Assembly: GCA_938034875.1 (NCBI GenBank)
Contig: CALHND010000005.1
Coordinates: forward strand, 227,484 to 291,483
DNA from: an uncultured Clostridia bacterium
GTDB taxonomy: Bacteria > Bacillota > Clostridia > Oscillospirales > Acutalibacteraceae
Reading direction: 5' to 3'
DNA: 64,000 nt
Shown here: in pieces, positions 1 to 7,533 of the stretch
How the letters are laid out: each line of letters opens with the position of its first letter
Numbering within the stretch: the stretch's first letter is position 1
Program-made: the position numbers and the translations under genes
The notes under the pieces: model-generated
What the model was told of the DNA's origin: nothing
Databases searched by the model: none
Seen by the model: the letters and a program-made list of their open reading frames with translations, nothing else

Positions 1-1
1 A

Positions 2-751
2 CGCTTTGGTGAAGCATTCCCGTTAACGGGACTTAAACGCGAGGACATTATATTGCAAAGCAAGTGCGGCCTTTGCTTTGATCGCAACGAGTTTGACTGG
101 ACTCGCGACTACATCATTGAGAGCGTCGACGAAATTCTATCAAGACTGAAAACAGATTACCTTGATGTGCTACTTTTGCACCGCCCCGATGTGCTTTTTG
201 ACCCCGAAGAGGTTGCGGAAGCATTCGATCAACTGAAATCGAATGGAAAAGTGCTGCATTTTGGCGTGAGCAATGTAGTACCGATGCAGCTTGAATTGCT
301 GAAAAAATATGTTAAGCAGCCATTGGTATTTAATCAGCTTCAACTTTCGCTTGACCAGTCCCAACTGATTGACCAAGCGCTGTACATGAACAACAAAACC
401 ACAGAATTTTCTGTCAACCGTGACGGAAATACCCTTGATTACTGCCGTTTAAATGACATTACCATCCAAGCATGGTCTCCGCTGCAATACGGATTCTTTA
501 AAGGAACATTTATCGACCACCCCGATTTTCCCGAGCTCAACAAGGTGCTGGGCAAAATAGCAGAGCGCGAGAATGTATCGAAATCCGCCGTTGCAATTGC
601 GTGGATTTTGCGCCACCCTGCAAAAATGCAAGCAATTATCGGCACAATGAATCCCGGCCGCATAAAAGCGGCTTGCGATGCTTCAAAAGTCAACCTTTCC
701 CACCACGATTGGTATGAACTTTACCTTGCCGCAGGAAAATTTTTGCCGTAA
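2..751 (+). CDS. Aldo/keto reductase, 5' end missing
   Basis: The reading frame is open from base 2, so the N-terminus lies outside the window; the visible 249 codons are the C-terminal part. The segment reading YLDVLLLHRPD followed by GKVLHFGVSN is the classic aldo/keto reductase signature around the middle and end of the TIM barrel, and IIGTMNPGRIK is the NADPH-binding loop seen in YdhF-type members. The family reduces aldehydes or ketones with NAD(P)H in the cytoplasm; the substrate here cannot be told. The catalytic Asp/Tyr region is upstream of the window. The stop codon overlaps the ATG of the next gene (TAATG), so the two are probably co-translated with the ArsR-type regulator. Confidence 0.9.
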   Translation, partial: RFGEAFPLTGLKREDIILQSKCGLCFDRNEFDWTRDYIIESVDEILSRLKTDYLDVLLLHRPDVLFDPEEVAEAFDQLKSNGKVLHFGVSNVVPMQLELLKKYVKQPLVFNQLQLSLDQSQLIDQALYMNNKTTEFSVNRDGNTLDYCRLNDITIQAWSPLQYGFFKGTFIDHPDFPELNKVLGKIAERENVSKSAVAIAWILRHPAKMQAIIGTMNPGRIKAACDASKVNLSHHDWYELYLAAGKFLP

Positions 752-1044
752 TGCTGAGGATAGAAAAAATGAACGATATCGATATAGTTTCTGTATGCAA
801 GGCTCTGTCGGACAGCAACCGCCTTAAAATCGTGCAGATGCTGTGTTTGGGAGAAAAATGCGCGTGTGATCTTCTGGAAGCATTCGAAATAACACAGCCG
901 ACGTTATCACACCACATGAAAATCCTTTGTGACAGCCGACTTGTAACAGTGCGGAAGGACGGCAGGTGGTCATATTACTCACTTAACTGCTGTTTGCTAT
1001 CCCAGTTCAAAGAATTTATTGCAAAGCTCTCTTGTAAAAATTAA
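751..1044 (+). CDS. ArsR-family HTH regulator with CxC metal motif
   Basis: A 97-residue winged-helix protein of normal ArsR length. The core reads KALSDSNRLKIVQML, then KCACDLLEAF and TQPTLSHHMKIL, the last being the DNA-recognition helix. The Cys-Ala-Cys at the start of helix 3 sits where arsenite/antimonite-sensing ArsR proteins carry their CxC site, so a thiophilic metalloid inducer is a reasonable inference. The start at 751 overlaps the previous stop; the ATG at 769 is an alternative. No arsenic efflux gene is in the window, so the regulated gene may be the upstream reductase or something outside it. Confidence 0.85.
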   Translation: MLRIEKMNDIDIVSVCKALSDSNRLKIVQMLCLGEKCACDLLEAFEITQPTLSHHMKILCDSRLVTVRKDGRWSYYSLNCCLLSQFKEFIAKLSCKN

Positions 1045-1090
1045 GGAAACTGATTATACAGGCGGTCTATTAATTTATGCGAAAAGCGCA

Positions 1091-1128
1091 TGGTATATAT
1101 TGGCTGTATGTGTAACCGATATATACCA
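1091..1128. repeat. 10-bp inverted repeat upstream of ybaK-like gene
   Basis: TGGTATATAT at 1091-1100 is matched by ATATATACCA at 1119-1128 with an 18-base loop. There is no T-run, so it does not look like a terminator. It lies after the ArsR gene and 37 bases before the next start codon, which suits an operator or an mRNA stem. Confidence 0.5.
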
Positions 1129-1165
1129 CTGAGCGTAATATTAAAGAAAAAGAAGGAAAGATAAA

Positions 1166-1639
1166 ATGTCTATTGAAAAAGTACGCAATTATTTAGAAGG
1201 ATATGGAGTTGCCGACAAAATACGCGAATTTGATGTTTCGAGTGCAACAGTTGCATTGGCGGCCGAAGCGCTCGGCTGTGAGGAATGCCGAATTGCAAAA
1301 ACGATGTCATTTCATGTAGGTGAAAAGGCTATTTTAGTTGTTACTGCGGGCGATGTAAAAGTTGACAACGCAAAATTTAAAGCACAGTTTGCAACAAAAG
1401 CAAAAATGCTGTCGTATGATGAGGTCGAGCCTATGATAGGCCACGCAGTCGGTGGCGTTTGTCCGTTTGCAATAAATGACGGCGTTGATGTATATCTGGA
1501 CGAGTCTCTTAAACGATTTGAAACGGTTTTTCCTGCCTGCGGCAGCTCTAACAGTGCAATCGAGCTGACAATGGATGAGCTTGAAAAATATTCCGGTTTT
1601 GTGGGCTGGATTGATGTGTGTAAGCTCAAAGATGCATAA
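1166..1639 (+). CDS. YbaK/EbsC-type aminoacyl-tRNA deacylase
   Basis: A 157-residue protein of the YbaK/ProX family, which removes mischarged amino acids (Cys or Ala from tRNA-Pro) as a free-standing editing domain. Visible family marks are the conserved lysine segment RIAKTMSFHV near residue 50, the hydrophobic AILVVTAGD strand, and the glycine-rich GHAVGGVCPFAI loop near residue 92, followed by the C-terminal ELTMDELEKYSGFVGWIDV strand-helix. Length matches the family. The start ATG has GAAGGAAAG seven bases upstream. A strong terminator follows directly, so the gene ends its transcript. Confidence 0.88.
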   Translation: MSIEKVRNYLEGYGVADKIREFDVSSATVALAAEALGCEECRIAKTMSFHVGEKAILVVTAGDVKVDNAKFKAQFATKAKMLSYDEVEPMIGHAVGGVCPFAINDGVDVYLDESLKRFETVFPACGSSNSAIELTMDELEKYSGFVGWIDVCKLKDA

Positions 1640-1647
1640 AATACGCT

Positions 1648-1687
1648 GCCGCCAAAGGCTTACAACAGTCTTTTGGCGGCTTTTTTT
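1648..1687 (+). terminator. Intrinsic terminator after ybaK-like gene
   Basis: GCCGCCAAAG (1648-1657) pairs with CTTTTGGCGGC (1670-1680), followed by seven T. It lies eight bases after the stop codon. Confidence 0.9.
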
Positions 1688-1770
1688 ATACTATTTTTAT
1701 AAATTGAATAGTTTTAGTAAAAAATTTTTTTAGGTTTTTAATATAAACTGCTGCGTTGTGGTTAAAAATA

Positions 1771-1799
1771 TTGAAAGAGATGATTATGTGTGATATAAT
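1771..1799 (+). promoter_or_regulatory. Sigma-A promoter for cofE-like gene
   Basis: TTGAAA at 1771-1776, a 17-base spacer, and a perfect TATAAT at 1794-1799. The start codon follows about 60 bases downstream. Confidence 0.8.
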
Positions 1800-1863
1800 A
1801 TTCACATAGTGTCAAGTGTTTCATTTGTTTATAAAATAACACAAAAAAAGGAAATGAAGACTT

Positions 1864-3063
1864 ATGGAAAACAGCAATAGAAAAGTGGGTACTGTTTCGC
1901 GCGGTATCCGCTGCCCCATCATTCGCCAGGGAGACAACCTTGCAAAAATCGTAGCTGACAGCGTGCTTGAAGCTGCCGAATGTGAGGGTTTTGAACTGCG
2001 CGATCGCGATGTTATTTCGGTAACAGAATCAATTGTTGCACGTTCACAAGGAAACTATGCATCGGTTGACGACATTGCCAGCGATGTAAAAGCAAAACTC
2101 GGCGGAGAGACTATCGGTGTAATTTTTCCAATCCTTTCAAGAAACCGTTTTGCAATTTGTCTGCGCGGCATTGCAAAGGGTGCTAAAAAAGTCGTACTCA
2201 TGCTCAGCTATCCTTCTGACGAGGTAGGTAACGAGCTTGTCAGCATTGATAAACTGGACGAGGCCGGCATAAATCCTTACTCTGATATTCTTTCACTTGA
2301 GCGTTATCGTGAACTTTTCGGTACAAACGCACATGAGTTCACCGGAGTTGACTATGTTGAATACTACGGCAACCTCATTCGCGAAAGCGGTGCCGAGGTT
2401 GAAATTATATTTGCAAATCAGGCTAAGGCCATCCTTGACTACACCGACTCCGTTCTTACCTGCGACATTCACACACGCGCACGCACAAAGCGTATTCTTA
2501 ATGCTGCCGGTGCTAAAGCCGTATGTGGACTTGACGATATTTTAAACGCTCCTGTAAACGGCAGCGGCTACAATGAGAATTACGGACTGCTCGGCTCTAA
2601 CAAGTCGACAGAGGATAAAATTAAACTTTTCCCGCATAACTGTCAGCCTTTTGTGCTTGATGTTCAGAAGCGCATATTGGAGGCAACAGGCAAGCATGTA
2701 GAAGTAATGGTATACGGCGACGGTGCTTTCAAAGATCCGAAGGGTAAGATTTGGGAGCTTGCTGACCCGGTTGTATCTCCTGCATACACCGACGGATTAA
2801 ATGGCACTCCGAACGAGCTGAAATTAAAATACCTTGCTGACAATGATTACAAAGATTTGTCAGGTGAAGCTCTTAAGCAGGCAATTTCAGAAAGCATTCG
2901 TTCAAAGCAGGATAACCTTGTAGGTAACATGGCATCACAGGGCACCACCCCACGCCAACTTACCGACCTTATCGGCTCGCTGTGCGACCTCACAAGCGGC
3001 TCCGGTGACAAGGGCACACCCGTTGTTTTGGTACAAGGCTACTTTGACAACTACACAACCTGA
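1864..3063 (+). CDS. Coenzyme F420-0:L-glutamate ligase family (CofE-like) protein
   Basis: A 399-residue protein with the CofE-like fold: N-terminal GTVSRGIRCPIIRQGD and RDRDVISVTESIVARSQG (residues ~40-60), which is the conserved opening of CofE, then ILSRNRF near residue 95, and a C-terminal region ending in TDLIGSLCDLTSGSGDKGTPVVLV. True F420 enzymes add gamma-linked glutamates to F420-0. No other F420 biosynthesis gene is nearby, and clostridial gut bacteria generally lack F420, so the substrate here is unknown. It is about 150 residues longer than archaeal CofE. It stands alone between its own promoter and terminator. Confidence 0.8.
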   Translation: MENSNRKVGTVSRGIRCPIIRQGDNLAKIVADSVLEAAECEGFELRDRDVISVTESIVARSQGNYASVDDIASDVKAKLGGETIGVIFPILSRNRFAICLRGIAKGAKKVVLMLSYPSDEVGNELVSIDKLDEAGINPYSDILSLERYRELFGTNAHEFTGVDYVEYYGNLIRESGAEVEIIFANQAKAILDYTDSVLTCDIHTRARTKRILNAAGAKAVCGLDDILNAPVNGSGYNENYGLLGSNKSTEDKIKLFPHNCQPFVLDVQKRILEATGKHVEVMVYGDGAFKDPKGKIWELADPVVSPAYTDGLNGTPNELKLKYLADNDYKDLSGEALKQAISESIRSKQDNLVGNMASQGTTPRQLTDLIGSLCDLTSGSGDKGTPVVLVQGYFDNYTT

Positions 3064-3078
3064 TAAAAAAATTGTTAA

Positions 3079-3109
3079 CCCTCCCCGATTTATTTCGGGG
3101 AGGGTTTTT
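3079..3109 (+). terminator. Intrinsic terminator after cofE-like gene
   Basis: CCCTCCCCGA (3079-3088) pairs with TCGGGGAGGG (3095-3104), then five T. It starts 15 bases past the stop codon. Confidence 0.92.
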
Positions 3110-3503
3110 ATTTTTAACAAACGTTATAATCATTGGCAATAAACGCAAATTTTTTTATCAACAGTCCTAATGTGATGCATATATCAGTAAATTTTATGTA
3201 CCAGCTCGTAATTAAGTTATTGTGAAACATCCTGCATAGCACAGAATACATAAAATGCTTCAATTTAGTATTCTAGCCATCGGTTGTTTTAACCGAGTAA
3301 TATTCCCCTGTTTGCAAAAACTGATGTTTTTGGGTTTATCATCAACACAAATCACAGCATACCGTACTGAGTCTAAATTAAGTTAATTGGTATCAGAATT
3401 CGCTAAGTCAGATAGGATTTCATTATGTGCTTTTTATATTCCACATTCCGCCCAAAGCCGAAACATTAACTGCATACAGCTAATATTTTATGCTTAACAA
3501 TAT
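3110..3503. other. Intergenic stretch without recognisable genes
   Basis: About 390 AT-rich bases between convergent transcripts. Both strands are broken by stops in all frames over short distances and I could not recognise any protein segment. A short dyad CGGTTgttttAACCG lies at about 3280-3294. It may be decayed sequence, but nothing shows its origin. Confidence 0.5.
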
Positions 3504-3554
3504 AAAAAAGCATTGTGGCATAGTCTTTTACAGACTAATTATACCGCAATGCTT
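3504..3554 (-). terminator. Intrinsic terminator for minus-strand SDR/LicD transcript
   Basis: On the minus strand AAAGCATTG (3554-3546) pairs with CAATGCTTT (3516-3508) and the inner arms extend the stem; six T follow at 3509-3504. Confidence 0.8.
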
Positions 3555-3582
3555 TCTTTGTTTATATTGTTATGTCTTTATT

Positions 3583-4347
3583 TCAGTGCTTTTGCTGTTT
3601 GAGCCAAATTTTCATGATAAGTCGGTGGGGCAGCATTTTTACCATTAAAACCTGGCGCTTTATTGCGCCGCCGTGAATGGACACATCCTTGCCCTTGTAA
3701 ACGTCCTTTATTGCTGTGCGTATAACTTGTTCAGGTGTATAAACATGGTTAAAATATGTTACCGCCGTGTTTGATGTTGTCTCGGCGCGGTCAAAAAATT
3801 CGGTTTTTACCCAGCCGGGACAAACCGCTGTTACACTTATACCTCTGTCGCTAAGTTCCGCATTCATCGCACGCGAATAGGAAAGAATAAACGCCTTTGT
3901 TGCAGCGTAAACATTTAGGTACGGCACCGGCTGAAAAGCCGACAGCGAATCAAGATTTACAATATGAGAACCGCGTGACATGTACGGAAGTGTAAGCTCG
4001 GTCATGTTGACATAGGCCTTAACATTTAAATCAATCATGCCCATTTTATCTTGCAGCGAAATTTCGTCATATCTCCCAAATTTTCCGTAGCCGCTGCAAT
4101 TCATTAACATTGCAACCTCGGGCATTTCATCGCTGAGCATGTTCTTGTATCGGTCAAAAGACTGCTGCTCAGTCAAGTCCATAGAAATCACACGTGCTGG
4201 GCAGGCAAGCTTATTTTTCAGTTGTTCAAGCCGATCGGCTCGACGTGCAATGAGCCATATTTCATCAAAGTGCTCCTTTTCTGCGATACGCAAAGCAAAC
4301 TCTCTGCCCATGCCGCTGGAAGCGCCTGTAATAACCGCTATTTTCAT
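3583..4347 (-). CDS. Short-chain dehydrogenase/reductase (SDR)
   Basis: A 254-residue classical SDR. The start chosen is the ATG at 4347, preceded by AAAAGGAAAAAC and overlapping the licD stop as ATGA; a longer form from 4368 would run into licD. The nucleotide-binding motif TGASSGMG is at residues ~8-15, the structural motif appears as NCSGYG in place of NNAG, and the catalytic Ser plus YAATK (Tyr-x-x-x-Lys) lies near residue 148. PGWVKTEFF follows as in the family. The C-terminal HGGAIKRQVLMVKMLPHRL tail resembles DltE/YqjQ-like SDRs that act near membranes. Substrate unknown; pairing with LicD suggests a role in cell-surface polymer chemistry. Confidence 0.85.
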   Translation of the reverse strand: MKIAVITGASSGMGREFALRIAEKEHFDEIWLIARRADRLEQLKNKLACPARVISMDLTEQQSFDRYKNMLSDEMPEVAMLMNCSGYGKFGRYDEISLQDKMGMIDLNVKAYVNMTELTLPYMSRGSHIVNLDSLSAFQPVPYLNVYAATKAFILSYSRAMNAELSDRGISVTAVCPGWVKTEFFDRAETTSNTAVTYFNHVYTPEQVIRTAIKDVYKGKDVSIHGGAIKRQVLMVKMLPHRLIMKIWLKQQKH

Positions 4348-5201
4348 TGTTTTTCCTTTTTTAAGCATTTTTCGCGAAAATCATCCATTGTTTCACGATA
4401 TGACCGCTCGGTGTCCACGTACAGTATTCCGTGTTCAGTTTTTTGTTCGCTTTCAGGCGGAGTGGTCATGTAATCTCCAAACACGTAATTAAGATATTTT
4501 TTATATCCAACAGGTGCCGCCACTGTCATTCCCTCAAACTTAATAGGGACAACAGTCGCAAACCATTCCTTTGGATACTTATTATCCATATACTTTATTC
4601 CCGAACACAGTTCGGTAATATGAATACACTCATCAATACGATGACTGCTCATCAAATTCTCATACTTTTTATATAGTTGTTTCTTTTTCTTCTCCGGCTT
4701 CATGAGCAACAATTTCGCTCCTAGGCGGCTGAGATTACCGTGATTTTTCGGCAACATATTAAGTATATACAATGAATAAAGAAGAGCATACCGCTTTTGC
4801 TTTTTGCGGTCAGCTTTTGAGAAAGGACAGCCGTCAAGGGGTATAATATCCATAGTTATGCCCTGCGGGATCGGCAAATCCTTAGTCAGCTCTCTGATGC
4901 ATGTTGTTTCGGTGTCACACAATGTCATGAACTGGCTGCGTGTATACATCGTGTCGGTTGTTCGCAGCAGCTTAAATCTGCCCGATGAATTCCATAACCT
5001 CCACAGGCGCTCGTAATCGGCACGCGGCATAAACACATCAATGTCGTCATCCCATGGTAGAAATCCACCGTTTCTGACCGCGCCAATAAGACATCCCCCG
5101 ATTAAATAGTACCGCAAAAAGTTGTCATCGCAAAACTTAATAAACTCTGCCAGAGTTTCAAGTGATTTTAACTGCAATTGGCGAAGCTGCTCGGATTTCA
5201 T
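4344..5201 (-). CDS. LicD-family phosphotransferase
   Basis: A 285-residue LicD protein. LIGGCLIGAVRNGGFLPWDDD near residues 35-58 is the nucleotidyltransferase-fold core, with the Asp-rich WDDDID metal site. LicD proteins transfer phosphocholine or similar groups from CDP-linked donors onto teichoic acids or capsular sugars. The start at 5201 is supported by AAAGGAT upstream; the frame extends to 5267 but without a ribosome site. The gene overlaps the SDR gene by four bases and is transcribed with it. No choline uptake or CDP-choline genes are visible here, so the donor group is open. Confidence 0.85.
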   Translation of the reverse strand: MKSEQLRQLQLKSLETLAEFIKFCDDNFLRYYLIGGCLIGAVRNGGFLPWDDDIDVFMPRADYERLWRLWNSSGRFKLLRTTDTMYTRSQFMTLCDTETTCIRELTKDLPIPQGITMDIIPLDGCPFSKADRKKQKRYALLYSLYILNMLPKNHGNLSRLGAKLLLMKPEKKKKQLYKKYENLMSSHRIDECIHITELCSGIKYMDNKYPKEWFATVVPIKFEGMTVAAPVGYKKYLNYVFGDYMTTPPESEQKTEHGILYVDTERSYRETMDDFREKCLKKEKQ

Positions 5202-5239
5202 TGTTTCACTATCCTTTAAAACAACTTGTTTTTCACTAT

Positions 5240-5267
5240 ATTTTATCACATATAAATAAAAAAGCAA
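5240..5267 (-). promoter_or_regulatory. Candidate promoter for licD-SDR
   Basis: On the minus strand TTGCTT (5267-5262), a 16-base spacer, and TAAAAT (5245-5240), about 40 bases before the licD start. Confidence 0.5.
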
Positions 5268-5531
5268 CTATTTTATATTTTGGTATATGAATATATAAAA
5301 CGGACAACATTTATTATAAATATAATGGCGTTGTTAACATAATAAATTGTTGAAAACTCTGTTGAAAATGTTCAAGAGTGGCTATTTCAAGCGGTTTTTA
5401 ACCACATTTACCAATTATATCAGGTAAAAATAAATGATTTTATGTCAACAATATAATTTAGTGGTTAAAAGCTTATAGTCTTTAATTTTTTAATTATTTG
5501 ACAAAACAATAAGCAAAAACTCCGTTTTCTA
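5268..5531. other. AT-rich divergent intergenic region
   Basis: Region between the divergent licD and SDR promoters. It is very AT-rich, with no RNA structure or open frame that I can support. Confidence 0.5.
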
Positions 5532-5560
5532 TTGCAATCCTCGTCAAAAAATTGCATAAT
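5532..5560 (+). promoter_or_regulatory. Candidate promoter for SDR-alr-lacZ run
   Basis: TTGCAA at 5532-5537, a 17-base spacer, and CATAAT at 5555-5560, about 40 bases before the gene. Confidence 0.5.
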
Positions 5561-5600
5561 AAATTATGAAAAAATATGAAAGGTGGCGACATTTATCATC

Positions 5601-6314
5601 ATGAAAACCGTGCTTGTTACCGGTGGAAGCAGAGGCATAGGAAAAGCCATATGCCAGCTGTTCGCAGATAAGGGATGGACTGTGGCATTTTGCTACTGCA
5701 ATGACGATGTTTCCGCAAAAAAACTGACTGCCACCTATCCCAATATGCTGAGTTATAAAGTTGATGTCTCAATTAAGCACGAGGTAGACTCAATGATAAG
5801 CGACATAATAAACAAAACGGGTGGTATTAATCTGCTCGTAAATAACGCCGGTGTCGGCTGCATTAAGCTGGTTACGGACATTAGCGAAATTGAATGGCAA
5901 CGTATAATTTCTGTTAATTTGACCGGTGCTTTCAACTGCTGCAAGGCAGTGCTGCCCGATATGATACGCCGTCACGACGGCAATATCATTAATATAAGCT
6001 CGATGTGGGGTGTAACCGGCGCGTCATGCGAGGTTGCATATTCCGCATCAAAGGCGGGCCTTATCGGCATGACAAAGGCGCTTGCTAAAGAGGTAGGCCC
6101 ATCAAATATTCGCGTAAACTGCATTGCACCCGGTGTTATAGACACCGACATGAATTCATCACTGTGCGCCGCTGACATAGATGCACTTGCCGAAGAAACA
6201 CCGCTTGGCTGCATCGGCACACCCGAGGATGTGGCAAACTGTGCCGCTTTTCTCGAAGAAAGCAAATTCATTACAGGTCAAATAATCGGCGTAAACGGTG
6301 GATTTGTTATTTAA
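5601..6314 (+). CDS. FabG-like SDR oxidoreductase
   Basis: A 237-residue SDR close in pattern to 3-oxoacyl-ACP reductase FabG. TGGSRGIG at residues 8-15 binds NADP(H), NNAG is near 85, the catalytic Ser is in ISSMWG, and YSASK carries the Tyr/Lys pair near 150. IRVNCIAPGVIDTDM and the C-terminal ITGQIIGVNGGF are FabG hallmarks. The ATG at 5601 starts at the family N-terminus, with AAAGGTGG about 14 bases upstream; a GTG at 5583 is possible but has no ribosome site. It lies outside a fatty-acid gene cluster, so it may act on other beta-keto substrates. Confidence 0.85.
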   Translation: MKTVLVTGGSRGIGKAICQLFADKGWTVAFCYCNDDVSAKKLTATYPNMLSYKVDVSIKHEVDSMISDIINKTGGINLLVNNAGVGCIKLVTDISEIEWQRIISVNLTGAFNCCKAVLPDMIRRHDGNIINISSMWGVTGASCEVAYSASKAGLIGMTKALAKEVGPSNIRVNCIAPGVIDTDMNSSLCAADIDALAEETPLGCIGTPEDVANCAAFLEESKFITGQIIGVNGGFVI

Positions 6315-6341
6315 TATTTATTTTTAGAAAAGGCGATATAT

Positions 6342-7508
6342 ATGGAATTTTTCAAACGATGCTGGGTCGAAATCGACCTCGATAAAATTGAACACAACTA
6401 TCGCATTATTAGGGAACTTATTGGCGATAAGAAAATGATATCGGTTGTCAAAGCCGACGCATACGGTCACGGTGTCGAATTTGTTGCGCAAAAGCTCGAA
6501 AATATGGGCACCGATATGTTTGCTGTCTCCAACATGGAGGAGGCTCAACAGCTTTGGCGCGGTGACATAGATAAACCTATTTTTATTTTAGGATATACTC
6601 CTCCCGAGTATGCTAAAAGATTAAGCGAGCTGCGCATAAGCCAGGCGGTCTTTTCCGCTGAATATGCAAAACAGCTCAGCGACGCCGCAGTAGCAAGCGG
6701 AAAATCAGTTAACATACATATTAAGTTGGATACAGGTATGCACCGAATCGGTTTCGACTGCTACTCTGACGAGGGCATAGCCGAAGCCGCTGCTGCCTGC
6801 CGTTTACCCGGACTTGTACCTGAGGGGGTATTTACCCACTTCGCATCAGCCGATCGCGATGGCGACCCTGACGGCAGCTACACTCACGACCAGTTTGAGC
6901 GTTTCATAAATGCGATTAACAAAATTGAGGAAACAGGTGTTAATTTTAAAATTAAGCACTGCTGTAATTCGGCCGCGATTTTTACTCAAAAAGATATGCA
7001 CCTTGACGGCACCCGACCGGGCATAATTATGTATGGTCTTATGCCGTCCGATATGCTCAACAATCCCGGATTTTTGCCGGTCATGGAGTTTAAGAGCGTT
7101 ATTTCAATGATTAAGCCGCTTAAAAAAGGCATGGACATCAGCTACGGGCGCACATTTACAGCACCGCACGACATTACGGTTGCCACAGTTGCGGTGGGTT
7201 ACGCTGACGGATATCAGCGCAAACTTGCCGAGGACGGCTATGTTTTGCTCCACGGCAAGCGTGCCAAAATTATTGGCAGGGTTTGCATGGACCAAATGAT
7301 GATTGATGTATCCGACATTCCCGAGGCCGCTGTCGGTGACACCGTAACCCTGTTTGGAAGCGACGGCGATGAGCAAATTTTGGTCGATGACCTTGCAAAG
7401 CGCCTTGGCACAATAAATTATGAGCTTGTCTGCATTATAGGCAAGCGTGTTACCCGCGTATTTAAAAGCGGCGGCGAAATAGTTGCCGTACGAAGTTTAA
7501 TTGGTTAA
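6342..7508 (+). CDS. alr: Alanine racemase
   Basis: A 388-residue PLP enzyme that interconverts L- and D-alanine for peptidoglycan. VVKADAYGHG holds the PLP lysine at K37, DTGMHRIG and the HCCNSAA segment are family motifs, and the catalytic Tyr is in SYGRTF near residue 268. CMDQMMIDVSD is the conserved motif of the C-terminal beta domain. Length is normal for the family. It follows the SDR by 27 bases and its 3' end is followed 25 bases later by the beta-galactosidase start, so the three are likely one transcript. Confidence 0.97.
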   Translation: MEFFKRCWVEIDLDKIEHNYRIIRELIGDKKMISVVKADAYGHGVEFVAQKLENMGTDMFAVSNMEEAQQLWRGDIDKPIFILGYTPPEYAKRLSELRISQAVFSAEYAKQLSDAAVASGKSVNIHIKLDTGMHRIGFDCYSDEGIAEAAAACRLPGLVPEGVFTHFASADRDGDPDGSYTHDQFERFINAINKIEETGVNFKIKHCCNSAAIFTQKDMHLDGTRPGIIMYGLMPSDMLNNPGFLPVMEFKSVISMIKPLKKGMDISYGRTFTAPHDITVATVAVGYADGYQRKLAEDGYVLLHGKRAKIIGRVCMDQMMIDVSDIPEAAVGDTVTLFGSDGDEQILVDDLAKRLGTINYELVCIIGKRVTRVFKSGGEIVAVRSLIG

Positions 7509-7533
7509 CAGTACCCGAAAGGAGTTTAAAATA

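Noticed and set aside
3110..3503. Insertion-sequence remnant in the gene-free stretch
   Set aside because: No transposase segment or terminal inverted repeats could be recognised.
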